From: Nakaseomyces glabratus
Lineage: Eukaryota > Ascomycota > Saccharomycetes > Saccharomycetales > Saccharomycetaceae
Reading direction: 5' to 3'
Length of the DNA stretch: 64,000 nucleotides
Assembly: GCF_010111755.1 (NCBI RefSeq)
Contig: NC_088963.1
Span: forward strand, 620,001-684,000
Below the pieces are notes generated by a model that searched no databases, had not been told where the DNA came from, and was given only the letters and a program-made list of their open reading frames with translations. The position numbers were made by a program, and so were the translations under genes. Shown here one piece after another: positions 29,855 through 38,486 of this stretch (the stretch's first letter is position 1; each line of letters opens with the position of its first letter).

Positions 29855-30547
29855 ATGGATCAAGAGTTTTTCAACGCCACGGATTTCAATGGCACCAATG
29901 GCACTCAATTTGAGAATAATGGTACGCGTTTTGACAACGGAACCCATGGTAATGGTACCTTTTTTGAAGAGCCACAAGTTGAGATGAAGGCAGTTTCCTT
30001 TTACACACCTTTGTTGTACGTGTCGCTTCTGGTTATCTCGCTATTTATATTTGCATCACAATACAGGAAAAATAAGATTAAGAAGATCAGTGAACTACCA
30101 TCTATATTTGACGAGAGTGACGCCAAGGATCTGTATATGGATCTGCTGAAGTTACAAAAATCTGGTGACAAGAAGATTCACGAAAAGGTTCTGAAGGCTG
30201 GTCTACTGAACCGTTGTGCTGAGGCTATCAGAAGATCCTTAAAACTAAAAGAAATGGCTCCACAAGTTGAAATTCTTTATAAAAACGGGTCCATTGGTGA
30301 TGACTACTGGCAGCGTTACCAAACTGAGGTTAAACTGGTAGATGTTGAATTCAAAGAATGTATACAGGAATCGGAAAGGCTGCAGCCTGGCTGGGTTCCA
30401 ACATTCGTGCCATTGGCAAGAGAAATCTGCTTGAATCAAGCGCTATCCAGACGTTACAATGCTATTGCCACTAGAAGAGAGGTCTGTATCGAGGAATGGG
30501 GTCTCAAGCTTGACAAGGATGGTAAACTAATATCATCAAAAAACTAG
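29855..30547 (+). CDS. SEC66: Sec63 complex subunit SEC66 (Sec71)
   Basis: 230 codons from the ATG at 29855 (the upstream extension begins at TTG). The N-terminal 40 residues are Asn, Gly and Thr rich with six N-glycosylation sequons (one NAT, five NGT), expected to face the ER lumen. One membrane segment follows at about 51-68 (TPLLYVSLLVISLFIFA), then a cytosolic helical domain closely matching S. cerevisiae Sec66 (AALLNR-like block, SRRYNAI, REVCIEEWGLKL). Family knowledge: Sec62-Sec63-Sec66-Sec72 drives post-translational import into the ER. The luminal tail is longer and has more sequons than the S. cerevisiae protein (206 residues). Position matches YBR171W. Confidence 0.95.
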   Translation: MDQEFFNATDFNGTNGTQFENNGTRFDNGTHGNGTFFEEPQVEMKAVSFYTPLLYVSLLVISLFIFASQYRKNKIKKISELPSIFDESDAKDLYMDLLKLQKSGDKKIHEKVLKAGLLNRCAEAIRRSLKLKEMAPQVEILYKNGSIGDDYWQRYQTEVKLVDVEFKECIQESERLQPGWVPTFVPLAREICLNQALSRRYNAIATRREVCIEEWGLKLDKDGKLISSKN

Positions 30548-30761
30548 GGTCGTAATGGCATTCTTTGCAAATAATACACGCTTCTTTTAGTAACGTTGAT
30601 TTCCACTTGGAATCAATTGTTACATTATATTGCATTAAATTTATGTACGCTTATAATAGAAACATCGATACACATGTTTTAGAACAGTTGTGTTAAAAAC
30701 AAATAAATACGTATTGAAGGAGGGACCAACCTCATAATTCTGATAAAGACAGCATCAAATT

Positions 30762-32354
30762 TCAATTTTTCTTGCCTTTTCTATTCACCACCTGAAAATC
30801 CCAGTCATCTTCATCTGTGATGTAGCTAGACACCAATTCAGTTAGTTGGATCCCGCTGTTACTTTTTTCACACTCTCTGCGCTTCTGATTAAATTCTTTT
30901 GTAAATCTCCTACCGTCCATTGTGTCACTACTAGCATAAATAGTCTCTGAAATAATACTTTCAGATTCAGAGTCGGTTGGAAGACTGAGTATTAATTCAA
31001 GTACATCCTTTAATGAGTGACCATCATTCAGTTTAATTTGCTTTCGGCACCAGAAGAAGAATTCATCAACGCTAAGTTGTGGGTCCTCATTAACAATAGA
31101 TATCGGTTCCGTTGCTGATAATAAAGTTTTTTTCTCATCTATTTCGGTGGATTTGGCGGTAGTTAAACTAGTTTTTTGAACAGCTATTGTTTTCTTTTGC
31201 ACTGGAGCAACTGGGTTATTTTGAGGAGCGTTTTTCTTAGCAATTTCACTCCATTTGTTGGAAGAGTTTCTGGTTGTGTTCTCGCCATTGTATTTTTCGT
31301 CATTTCTCAGTTGAGATTGGTTTGATGAAGTGAAGGATTTCTGCTTGTTTAAATTACTACCACCAATGGATATAGTGGTCGAAGACTCCTTGGTAGTGTT
31401 GTTCAAGTTATTAATTGAATTGGTATGGCTTTCCATTAATGAGGGCAACTTTGGTTTTTCGAGAGTTGTATTCTCAATTGCATTGTGTTTACTAGCTATG
31501 GCCTGGACATCTTCCTTTTGAATTGAACTCTCGACAATTTGGGACTCTATGTTGACGTCTTTATTGCTACATTCCTCCGCTAAAGTTACGGCATTGTTGT
31601 TAATGTGATTCGGAATAGGGTTGACCATTTCTGTCACAGGCGTCTTCGTCATGAGCATCTCGTCAAACTTATTGAACGGGTCCTGGTAATTTTGTGTATG
31701 GTTCAAAATGTCCATTAATGTAATGAGCTGGTTGCACATCTGGCTAGTACTATTTGAGTTATCGTGGCTTGTAGAATCCCTGAACAATTGCAACGTTGGT
31801 TGAAAATATCCTTGAAGATACCACCCGGTCATGTCACTGCTTGAAAAAGGACCTTGTGTGTTGCCTTGAATGTCAATATATCTCCAGACTGGTGGTGAGA
31901 GAAAAGTGTTAACAAACCCGTATGTTTCCATTACTTTAGAGTTCTTGTTAGTTGGTGTGGGGGTGCCAACATCTTGATGTATAGACAATGGCGTCTTCGA
32001 TACATGTGAGTGTGAATCGAACATATCGGTAGTGTTTTGAATTGTTGGAATATTGTAAAAGGGAGAGCTTAATTCTGCATGAAGATCATTTAAATTACCA
32101 CTAGAATGCGCACTAAAATCTGGGAGTATTCCAGTATTGTCAATGTATCTTGTATGATTTTTGTTATTTGCTTTAAATATCATATCTGTGTTCAACAGCG
32201 GTTGTGAGCCATCTACATCCGATGCAGCATTCTTCGCATACGTTAAATTGTTTTTAGAGCCCTCTCTGTCCTGCACATGTAAATTTTGTAACCCATTGAT
32301 GTTATCCAGTAGCGTTTGTGTCTGGATATATTTTTGTGATGAAGAAAAATCCAT
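30762..32354 (-). CDS. SMY2: GYF-domain protein SMY2
   Basis: 530 codons from an ATG at 32354. The GYF domain lies at about 153-195, with WRYIDIQGNTQGPFSSSDM and WYLQGYFQPTLQLFR, the proline-rich-ligand binding fold. The rest is Asn/Ser/Thr rich; a helical region near 420-475 (VDEFFFWCRKQIKLNDG) is a second conserved block. Family knowledge: Smy2 and its ohnologue Syh1 bind PPG-Phi motifs and act in mRNA surveillance and vesicle traffic. The protein is markedly shorter than S. cerevisiae Smy2 (740) or Syh1 (849), mainly in the disordered parts. Position matches YBR172C. Confidence 0.88.
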   Translation of the reverse strand: MDFSSSQKYIQTQTLLDNINGLQNLHVQDREGSKNNLTYAKNAASDVDGSQPLLNTDMIFKANNKNHTRYIDNTGILPDFSAHSSGNLNDLHAELSSPFYNIPTIQNTTDMFDSHSHVSKTPLSIHQDVGTPTPTNKNSKVMETYGFVNTFLSPPVWRYIDIQGNTQGPFSSSDMTGWYLQGYFQPTLQLFRDSTSHDNSNSTSQMCNQLITLMDILNHTQNYQDPFNKFDEMLMTKTPVTEMVNPIPNHINNNAVTLAEECSNKDVNIESQIVESSIQKEDVQAIASKHNAIENTTLEKPKLPSLMESHTNSINNLNNTTKESSTTISIGGSNLNKQKSFTSSNQSQLRNDEKYNGENTTRNSSNKWSEIAKKNAPQNNPVAPVQKKTIAVQKTSLTTAKSTEIDEKKTLLSATEPISIVNEDPQLSVDEFFFWCRKQIKLNDGHSLKDVLELILSLPTDSESESIISETIYASSDTMDGRRFTKEFNQKRRECEKSNSGIQLTELVSSYITDEDDWDFQVVNRKGKKN

Positions 32355-32899
32355 TTCACTGTGCTGTCAGTTACCACAAATATGAATAGAATTAAAAGAG
32401 TAATTTCTGTAAGTCACAGACACTTTTTCAATTTGGATTGTACTAGTAAATTATTTTCTATCCGATGAAAAGAATGTCCAATTGCAAGTCATGTATCTGA
32501 TGTCAAGCACTGGCTATAACTCTAATTATGCTTACGATGCGATGCGATGAGCTACGCAAGCAAAAAAAGCGTACATCACTGCATAGACAATCGCAAAGAA
32601 AATTTTGAAAATGAAAAATTTGGCACCAAAATTTTTCAAATTCCAAGAGTCCCATTGCCAATAACTGTGTAGAGCATCTGTCACTGAAATGGGGATCACT
32701 AGCATTGGATTGGGCAAAGTCTAGAAATATTCTATGACGTCAATTTATGTCTGGTATTGGTACCGAACAATAACGGGATTTAAGAGCATTTAATTCAATT
32801 GAACCTTTTCAATTTTTAAGTATATTTTATTATTTTTACCTATTACACAGATACATATGGTGGGTTGTTTAAAAGATTTTTTTATCTATTGGAATCTCT
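32355..32899 (-). promoter_or_regulatory. SMY2 upstream region with PAC and A/T-rich RRPE-like sequence
   Basis: 545 bp between SMY2 (start) and UMP1 (stop), both minus. A PAC GCGATGAGCT (32544-32553) is followed by AAAATTTTGAAAATG-type sequence near 32599-32615. It is placed about 190 bp upstream of SMY2, which is not a known ribosome biogenesis gene. Confidence 0.45.
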
Positions 32900-33340
32900 T
32901 TATATACCAACCTTGCGTTCTATCTGTGTATGCACGTCATCACCGACCATGTTACCTGATAGCAGTCCGTTGTTTTCAGGGTAAATGTCCTCCCAGTCCA
33001 CACTGGTCTCTTTGTTCATAAGTATATCGCGGTGAATTGAGCTCTGGCCCTGGGAGACAGGGTTGAAGTCGGTAGCATCCACTATCCCGATCTCCATCAT
33101 ACGTCTCATAGGCTCGGCAAGACCAAATATGTTTCTATATTGCTCCAGCTGTCTCCTATGCTGTGTCTCTTCCCAATTCTGTACACGGTGCATCAGAGGA
33201 TGTCTATCGTTCAATTGCGATGACAATGGCACAGCACCACCTTCTTGCATTCTCAGCGTGTCCGGCAAACTGGCCGCATTAGACGTCACCCCTTGGCTCG
33301 TCGACACTCTATCCTGATGACCCTTTGGAACAATACTCAT
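32900..33340 (-). CDS. UMP1: Proteasome maturation factor UMP1
   Basis: 146 codons from an ATG at 33340; S. cerevisiae Ump1 is 148. The conserved family core is present: HPLMHRVQNWEETQHRRQLEQYRNIFGLAEPMRRMMEIGIV (residues about 48-88). The N terminus is predicted disordered. Family knowledge: Ump1 is a chaperone inside half-proteasomes, degraded as the first substrate when 20S particles mature. A GGTGGCGA element in the shared promoter fits Rpn4 control of proteasome genes. Position matches YBR173C. Confidence 0.96.
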   Translation of the reverse strand: MSIVPKGHQDRVSTSQGVTSNAASLPDTLRMQEGGAVPLSSQLNDRHPLMHRVQNWEETQHRRQLEQYRNIFGLAEPMRRMMEIGIVDATDFNPVSQGQSSIHRDILMNKETSVDWEDIYPENNGLLSGNMVGDDVHTQIERKVGI

Positions 33341-33714
33341 TCTATGCTCTTCTTCTTTTATACCTTTATGTAATCTTGCACTTACTAACTCTCTGACAAA
33401 CCGATAGTATTATAATGGCCCAAATCAACGTTTCCAATATATACCAACTAGCATGTTACACCTGCCAGGCTCTATAACTTTCGGAAATTTGTGCGGGAAA
33501 GCCCAATCGCCACCAAAAATCAGCAAAAGTAATAATGTACGTAACATAATGTATGATCTACGTTATCTATGATATCATCGGATCCAGAGTAATAAAGAAT
33601 CTGAAGAACTGAATATTTAGACGGTTACCTTCAAAAGTGTATTTGGCCGGCAACTGTTGTCGTGCTTAGAGTTGAAATTATTTAGCGTTGATATTACCCC
33701 CAGTGACCCAAGAA
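33341..33714. promoter_or_regulatory. Divergent UMP1/SWD3 promoter with Rpn4-type (PACE) element
   Basis: TCGCCACC on the plus strand at 33507-33514 reads GGTGGCGA toward UMP1, about 170 bp upstream of its ATG. This matches the GGTGGC core of the proteasome-associated control element bound by Rpn4. Confidence 0.6.
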
Positions 33715-34665
33715 ATGATGGAAGTGTTGAAGCAGATAGAGATCCCAGGCGGTGGGCCGAGCACCTGTGGTGTTTTCAGTCGCGATGGACAATGGCTGGC
33801 GGTCGTGAGAGGTATAGAGGTGTATATTTATGAGACCTCGGGGTATCAATTGCGTGAGACATTGGTCTTGGAACACGCTGCTGGTGTGTCACAGATCTGC
33901 TGGTCGCCTGATGGCAAGTGCATTGCGTCTTGCTCCGATGACTTCACTGTTGTTGTGACACATAGACAGCTTGGGTTGTTACATAGACTAGTGGGCCATA
34001 CAGCACCAGTTATATCTCTATGCTATAACAATAAAGGAAACTTGCTCTTTACTTCGTCAATGGATGAGAGTATCAAAGTTTGGGATGTGCTCACGGGCAC
34101 TGTGATGAAGACAATGTCAGCACACTCAGAGCCCGTGGTATCCATTGATCTATCTGATAATGACGGGAGTATATTGAGCTCGGGCTCACACGATGGTCTT
34201 ATTAGAATTTTTGACACAGCTACCGGCCATTGTTTGAAGACGTTGACTTACGATAAGGATTGGCAAAGTGAAACTGGTGTGGTGCCAATCGCTAAGGTGA
34301 AATTCTCCGCCAATACTAAGTATCTACTGGTTAAATCGTATGATGGTGTTGTGAAAATATGGGACTCAGTCTCGGGTGATGTTGTCCGAACGTTTAAACC
34401 ATCTAATAAGAAGTATAACTTGACCCATTGCTGCGGTATGGACTTCATGTATCCACAGAGCACGCAATCTCCGTTGATCCTCAGCGGTTACGAGAAAGGA
34501 GAGATCTACTGTTGGGACTCAAACACAAAGGCTGAATTGCAAGTGTTGAAGATTGAAGAGTGTGACTCTGCGATTATAAGCATTGATTGCCACAACAACC
34601 TAATGTGCTCATTGTCTCTGGCAGGTAATTGCACGATCTGGAAATACGTTACTGAAACAACATAA
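33715..34665 (+). CDS. SWD3: COMPASS WD40 subunit SWD3
   Basis: 316 codons from the ATG at 33715; the longer frame starts at TTG nine codons earlier. S. cerevisiae Swd3 is 315. Seven WD40 repeats fill the protein; clear ones are ISLCYNNKGNLLFTSSMDESIKVWD and SSGSHDGLIRIFD. Family knowledge: Swd3 (WDR5 orthologue) is a core scaffold of the Set1 complex that methylates histone H3 Lys4. The alignment to remembered Swd3 is strong throughout. Position matches YBR175W. Confidence 0.95.
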   Translation: MMEVLKQIEIPGGGPSTCGVFSRDGQWLAVVRGIEVYIYETSGYQLRETLVLEHAAGVSQICWSPDGKCIASCSDDFTVVVTHRQLGLLHRLVGHTAPVISLCYNNKGNLLFTSSMDESIKVWDVLTGTVMKTMSAHSEPVVSIDLSDNDGSILSSGSHDGLIRIFDTATGHCLKTLTYDKDWQSETGVVPIAKVKFSANTKYLLVKSYDGVVKIWDSVSGDVVRTFKPSNKKYNLTHCCGMDFMYPQSTQSPLILSGYEKGEIYCWDSNTKAELQVLKIEECDSAIISIDCHNNLMCSLSLAGNCTIWKYVTETT

Positions 34666-34997
34666 TGTTGTGTTTAGAGATTGAACTAAGTCCCATATCC
34701 TAATGGCTATTACTCATCTAATGTTCATCACTAAGCTGATTTCGGTGTTTATCTTCTCCATGTGCAAAAAGCCGAACCCGATGCCCTTGAAAAAAAACAA
34801 AAACTAATACCAAAATAGCTGGAAATTACAAGGATGAAAGGTAATAATGCCAAACTAAAGGTGACTACTAATTGAACTAAAATTTACTAGGTCGATTAAG
34901 ATAACTATCTATTGTTCTATCTCATAACATTGATAGTCTATTGAAAAGTTTGTTCTGAGTGGTGGGTTGGTATGATTAACAAAGACAGGTGAAAGTT
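34666..34997 (+). other. SWD3-ECM31 spacer
   Basis: 332 bp with a short poly(dA) run near 34790-34804. It must carry the ECM31 promoter; no specific site recognised. Confidence 0.4.
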
Positions 34998-35951
34998 ATG
35001 ATGATGCTAAATAGATTGAAATGTTTGGGAAAAGGGCCGTTGAGGTTTTATTCAGTTCATTCAGATACGGCAGGAGCTACTAAGACTATTTTGGACTTGC
35101 AGCGGAAGTATGTGGAAAGGAAACCACTTACTATGTGTACAGCATATGATTTCATTACTGCAAGTTGGGTTCAGAAAGCGGATACAGATATTCTTTTGAT
35201 TGGTGATTCCATGGGCATGACTTCCCTAGGGTATGATTCAACTTCATCGTTAACTTTAGATGAATTTAAATATCATGTCAAATCTGTCTGTAGAGCAGAA
35301 GGTCCGTCTTTTATTGTCAGTGATATGCCATTCGGAAGTTTTGAAACTAGCATAAGCCAAGGTATTCAAACGGCAATTGATCTAATGAGATCCAGCAGTA
35401 AAGTAAAATCAATGAAAATTGAGTCCGGTTCCTGTCATAGTGACCATCATACCTACAAGTTAATTGGCGAACTTTGTTCAAGAGGTATACCTGTGATGGG
35501 CCATATAGGTTTAACACCACAGCGACAACACTCATTGGGTGGTTTCAAAGTCCAAGCCAACAAGAGTGTGCAGGAAATACATGATCTTTTGGCATCTGCA
35601 AAGAAATTAGAAGAACTTGGATGCTGGGGCATCGTATTGGAATGCATACCTCAGAGAGTGGCTGGATTTATCACGAAAGCATTATCCATACCAACAATTG
35701 GTATAGGTGCTGGTAACCAGACTAGTGGCCAAGTCCTTGTTGTATCAGATTTGTTGGGCTTCCTGGATAGCACACCGCCAAAATTTGTAAAAGAATATGA
35801 CAACTTGGGGCAACGAGCAATTGATAGCATTAAAGCATACAACTCAGACGTTACTACAAAGGCTTTCCCAGAAACTGGAAAACATAATTTCAAAATTAAA
35901 GAGGATATATGGAACCAATTCTTGTCGGAAGTAAAAGTTGATAAAACATAA
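34998..35951 (+). CDS. ECM31: Ketopantoate hydroxymethyltransferase ECM31 (pantothenate synthesis)
   Basis: 317 codons from the first ATG at 34998 (three Met codons in a row; the frame upstream starts with GTG). A basic N terminus of about 25 residues (LNRLKCLGKGPLRFYSVHS) looks like a mitochondrial presequence. The PanB fold is clear: MCTAYDF, LIGDSMGMTSLGYDST (metal-binding Asp), GIPVMGHIGLTPQ and ECIP with the catalytic Glu. Reaction: 2-oxoisovalerate plus methylenetetrahydrofolate gives ketopantoate, the first step to pantothenate and CoA. Position matches YBR176W. Confidence 0.96.
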   Translation: MMMLNRLKCLGKGPLRFYSVHSDTAGATKTILDLQRKYVERKPLTMCTAYDFITASWVQKADTDILLIGDSMGMTSLGYDSTSSLTLDEFKYHVKSVCRAEGPSFIVSDMPFGSFETSISQGIQTAIDLMRSSSKVKSMKIESGSCHSDHHTYKLIGELCSRGIPVMGHIGLTPQRQHSLGGFKVQANKSVQEIHDLLASAKKLEELGCWGIVLECIPQRVAGFITKALSIPTIGIGAGNQTSGQVLVVSDLLGFLDSTPPKFVKEYDNLGQRAIDSIKAYNSDVTTKAFPETGKHNFKIKEDIWNQFLSEVKVDKT

Positions 35952-36073
35952 TGGTCAGTGGTTGTTCATTTGTACTAGCATTCATATACAGCATATCGTG
36001 GTAAAGGTTGTTGTTTTTCATGACCGGGATGACACTTTCTTCATTTACATGTAATAAAAAAAGGCATCGAGTA

Positions 36074-36084
36074 AAAATGTAAAT
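36074..36084 (-). other. Perfect match to S. cerevisiae ARS consensus (ACS)
   Basis: On the minus strand this 11-mer reads ATTTACATTTT, an 11/11 match to WTTTAYRTTTW, in the 259-bp convergent spacer between ECM31 and EHT1. Such spacers often carry origins in yeast. A second 11/11 match is at 46976-46986. Single matches are expected by chance in AT-rich DNA, and this species may use a different consensus. Confidence 0.2.
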
Positions 36085-36210
36085 AATTATTGTATCTATT
36101 TATCATGACAATTGATCTTAAAAGTATTTAGAACGTATGTACATAGGCAAATATTACTTGAAGCCTAATATGTGGTGGAATTTTTTGAACCTGAGCTGTG
36201 TTTAAAGTGA

Positions 36211-37572
36211 TTACTCGACGTGATCATCAAATACATTGAAGTATTGTGCAATCTCTTTGGTAACCCAAGGCTTCCATTCTAAATCCAAGTATGCAAGATG
36301 TCCACCAATGTCGGTTTCACAGTGAACCACGTGTGGATTCTGCTTCATTAAATCGAATGGAACACCTTCAGGGCCAACCACTGGGTCATCTCTAGCATTT
36401 ATACTTAATAGTGGGATCTTAATGTTTGGCAGTCTGTTTATGGAGCTAGCAGACTTGTAGTAGTCCATTGCACTCTTGAAACCTAAGCAAGGTGCTGTGT
36501 AAGTGCTATCGAAATCGGCGATTGTCTTAAACTTGAATGCCTTTTGCAAGTTGGACTTGGTGAAGTTATAATACGATGGGTTTTTGACAGTTGGAGGGTG
36601 ATCTGGTTCAGTACCTTCTGGGACTTCTAGTTCACCCATATTGACCTTGACCAATCTTACTAAGAATTGTGTAATGTTCGCTGAGAACAAGTTCTTTGAC
36701 CACCAGTCATTTGAAGTCTTAACAGAAGACATGACCATATCCCAAGGGTTACTTAGAGTACATGCTGCTGACAATGGTGTGTTTTCACCTTCTTCACCTA
36801 GATAGTTTGCCAGCATGGTGGCACCGAAGGAGAAACCCACAGCGTATATCTTCTTGTTTGGGTGGTGGTTTCTTACCCTTTGCAAAAATTCACGCGTATC
36901 CCCAGTATGGAACGCAGTAAACAAGCTTCTAGTGGTAATCTTAGAACGAGCACAGCCTCTACTGTTCAAAACCGCAACTTGGAATTTACCACCGCCGATT
37001 CTAGACAGTTGTTGGGTTAGGGATCTGATAACCGGCTCATGAGAGCCACCAGCCAAGCCATGCAGAACTAGCACCAATGGTCTGTCATCGCTGTGAACTT
37101 CTTGCAGTTCATTGTCTCTTAGGTATCTGGTACGTGGTTGCAAGCGCGGCCACCCTTCCGCGTGAGTATCGGCCTCGTCCTGCTTGAATTTCTCAACATC
37201 GAACTTCTTCGTGGTCTCGTTCAACTTATACTCATTTTCCCAGTCTTTCATCACGTAGTCCACGGTGCAAACACCTCCATCGGAGAACTTAACTATCTCT
37301 CTACCATAGAACACTTGAAACTCGCGGGAATAATCAGCGGATCCAAGGTACATGGTCTGCAAAATACCCGTAAACAGCGCAGGATTCAGCTTAAACTTAG
37401 CGTCGTTCTTCAACTCAGGAACATACTTGTTCAAAAACTCTTCGAATTGTAAGGGCTCCTCACCATTCTTCAACTGCAACTTGACAGTACCTTCATCATG
37501 CGTAACATGCTTGATAGTACCGTTATAACCCCAATTGAAAGGGTTGATCAATGGCCACGTATTCACCGACAT
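36211..37572 (-). CDS. EHT1: Medium-chain fatty acid ethyl ester synthase/esterase, EHT1/EEB1 family
   Basis: 453 codons from the ATG at 37572; 18 extra codons upstream begin at TTG. S. cerevisiae Eht1 is 451. An alpha/beta hydrolase: nucleophile elbow GFSFG (near residue 228), oxyanion region LVLHGLAGGSHEP, acid in NARDDPVVGPE and His in GGHLAYL, so the catalytic triad is complete. WPLINPFNWGYNG at the N terminus is typical of this small family. Family knowledge: makes and hydrolyses ethyl esters of medium-chain acids; associated with lipid droplets. EHT1 and EEB1 are ohnologues; the position matches YBR177C. Confidence 0.93.
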   Translation of the reverse strand: MSVNTWPLINPFNWGYNGTIKHVTHDEGTVKLQLKNGEEPLQFEEFLNKYVPELKNDAKFKLNPALFTGILQTMYLGSADYSREFQVFYGREIVKFSDGGVCTVDYVMKDWENEYKLNETTKKFDVEKFKQDEADTHAEGWPRLQPRTRYLRDNELQEVHSDDRPLVLVLHGLAGGSHEPVIRSLTQQLSRIGGGKFQVAVLNSRGCARSKITTRSLFTAFHTGDTREFLQRVRNHHPNKKIYAVGFSFGATMLANYLGEEGENTPLSAACTLSNPWDMVMSSVKTSNDWWSKNLFSANITQFLVRLVKVNMGELEVPEGTEPDHPPTVKNPSYYNFTKSNLQKAFKFKTIADFDSTYTAPCLGFKSAMDYYKSASSINRLPNIKIPLLSINARDDPVVGPEGVPFDLMKQNPHVVHCETDIGGHLAYLDLEWKPWVTKEIAQYFNVFDDHVE

Positions 37573-38486
37573 ACTGTTAATGCTCAATGTCCTGCGCCAA
37601 GGGAAAGACACGATCCTGAATGGCAAAAGGCCCCACTATTTATACTCGCTGCCTCGAGAAACAAAAAACGCTCATTGCATTTGCCAGCAGAGTTTGGCAG
37701 AGTTTGGCGTCATTTAGCTCCGCTGGTTCTCACCCCCTCCCCCTTTCTGCGTTGATTCCTCTGTGGTGATCATCACATCTCCCACAGACACAGAACACCC
37801 CGCAGCGCTAGTGTCCTCTGGACTCAGAAAAGCTACATTGCGATCTGGCATTGAGGATTCTGTGCGCAGGTTTCTCTGGCAAGTACTGCGACTCAGCCTC
37901 TGCTGGCCTTTCTATGCTTACTGCCTGCGGTGATTGTCTGGGTGCATGTGCTGCAGGTAGTCTGTTGACTAAAATTGTAAATACACCACCTGCAATTGTC
38001 AGAGAAACAAGCGCAGAGATTTCGTGCTACACAAACGGATCCGTCTGCTTCTTCTTTTTGGCCCTTTCGCTGCGTGTTGTCGTGTAGCCGAGACTACTTT
38101 TCGGGATGCATGGTGTGGGATTGGTACGGTACTCTCTGAGCTCGGATTTTAGGAATCTGCATCCGATGCGGGTGTTTCTGTGGTGGGGCCGTGGGCTTTT
38201 TCCCTCCCGAATCCCTTTTTTGCCAAGTCCGTAACTCTTTCGTTGGCTGGTATGTATCACGTTCGGGTACATATGACCATAGACTCTGCCTGTGAACCAT
38301 ACCTTGATGGCTATGTTGGCAGGATTGTGAATGGATGTATGCATAATGCAGAACACAACTGTAAGTATAACTCGTTCTGGTATATTTTCTTTTCAGTTTC
38401 TCACCATATTTACTACATGGTTTTCTATGTACACAGGTTTTACAGGAATATTATTTTGTATGTTACGTTATCGGTTATGCTCTTAC
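37573..38486. other. GC-rich 0.9-kb gap between FZO1 and EHT1 with strong hairpins
   Basis: Unusually long and GC-rich for a spacer between two same-strand genes. It includes a long-range stem (37864-37878 with 38000-38014: 4 bp, 2x2 mismatch, 9 bp) and an adjacent 7-bp stem (GCTACAC 38026-38032 with GTGTAGC 38080-38086). The minus strand has a broken open frame, listed separately. The EHT1 promoter must lie in the left part, roughly 37.57-37.80 kb. Confidence 0.45.
37808..38344 (-). pseudogene. Possible broken or readthrough ORF, unknown function
   Basis: From an ATG at 38344 the minus strand is open for 105 codons to a TAG at 38029-38027. The same frame then continues for 72 codons to a second TAG at 37810-37808. 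The first part is basic and unremarkable (it ends in a Lys run then QTDPFV). The second part looks protein-like, with a hydrophobic segment (SALVSLTIAGGVFTILV) and then a Pro/Ala/Glu-rich tail, but has no ATG of its own. I recognise no homologue. It could be a relic with a stop mutation, a gene using stop readthrough, a missed intron, or chance; no TACTAAC branch site was found on this strand here. Confidence 0.2.
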
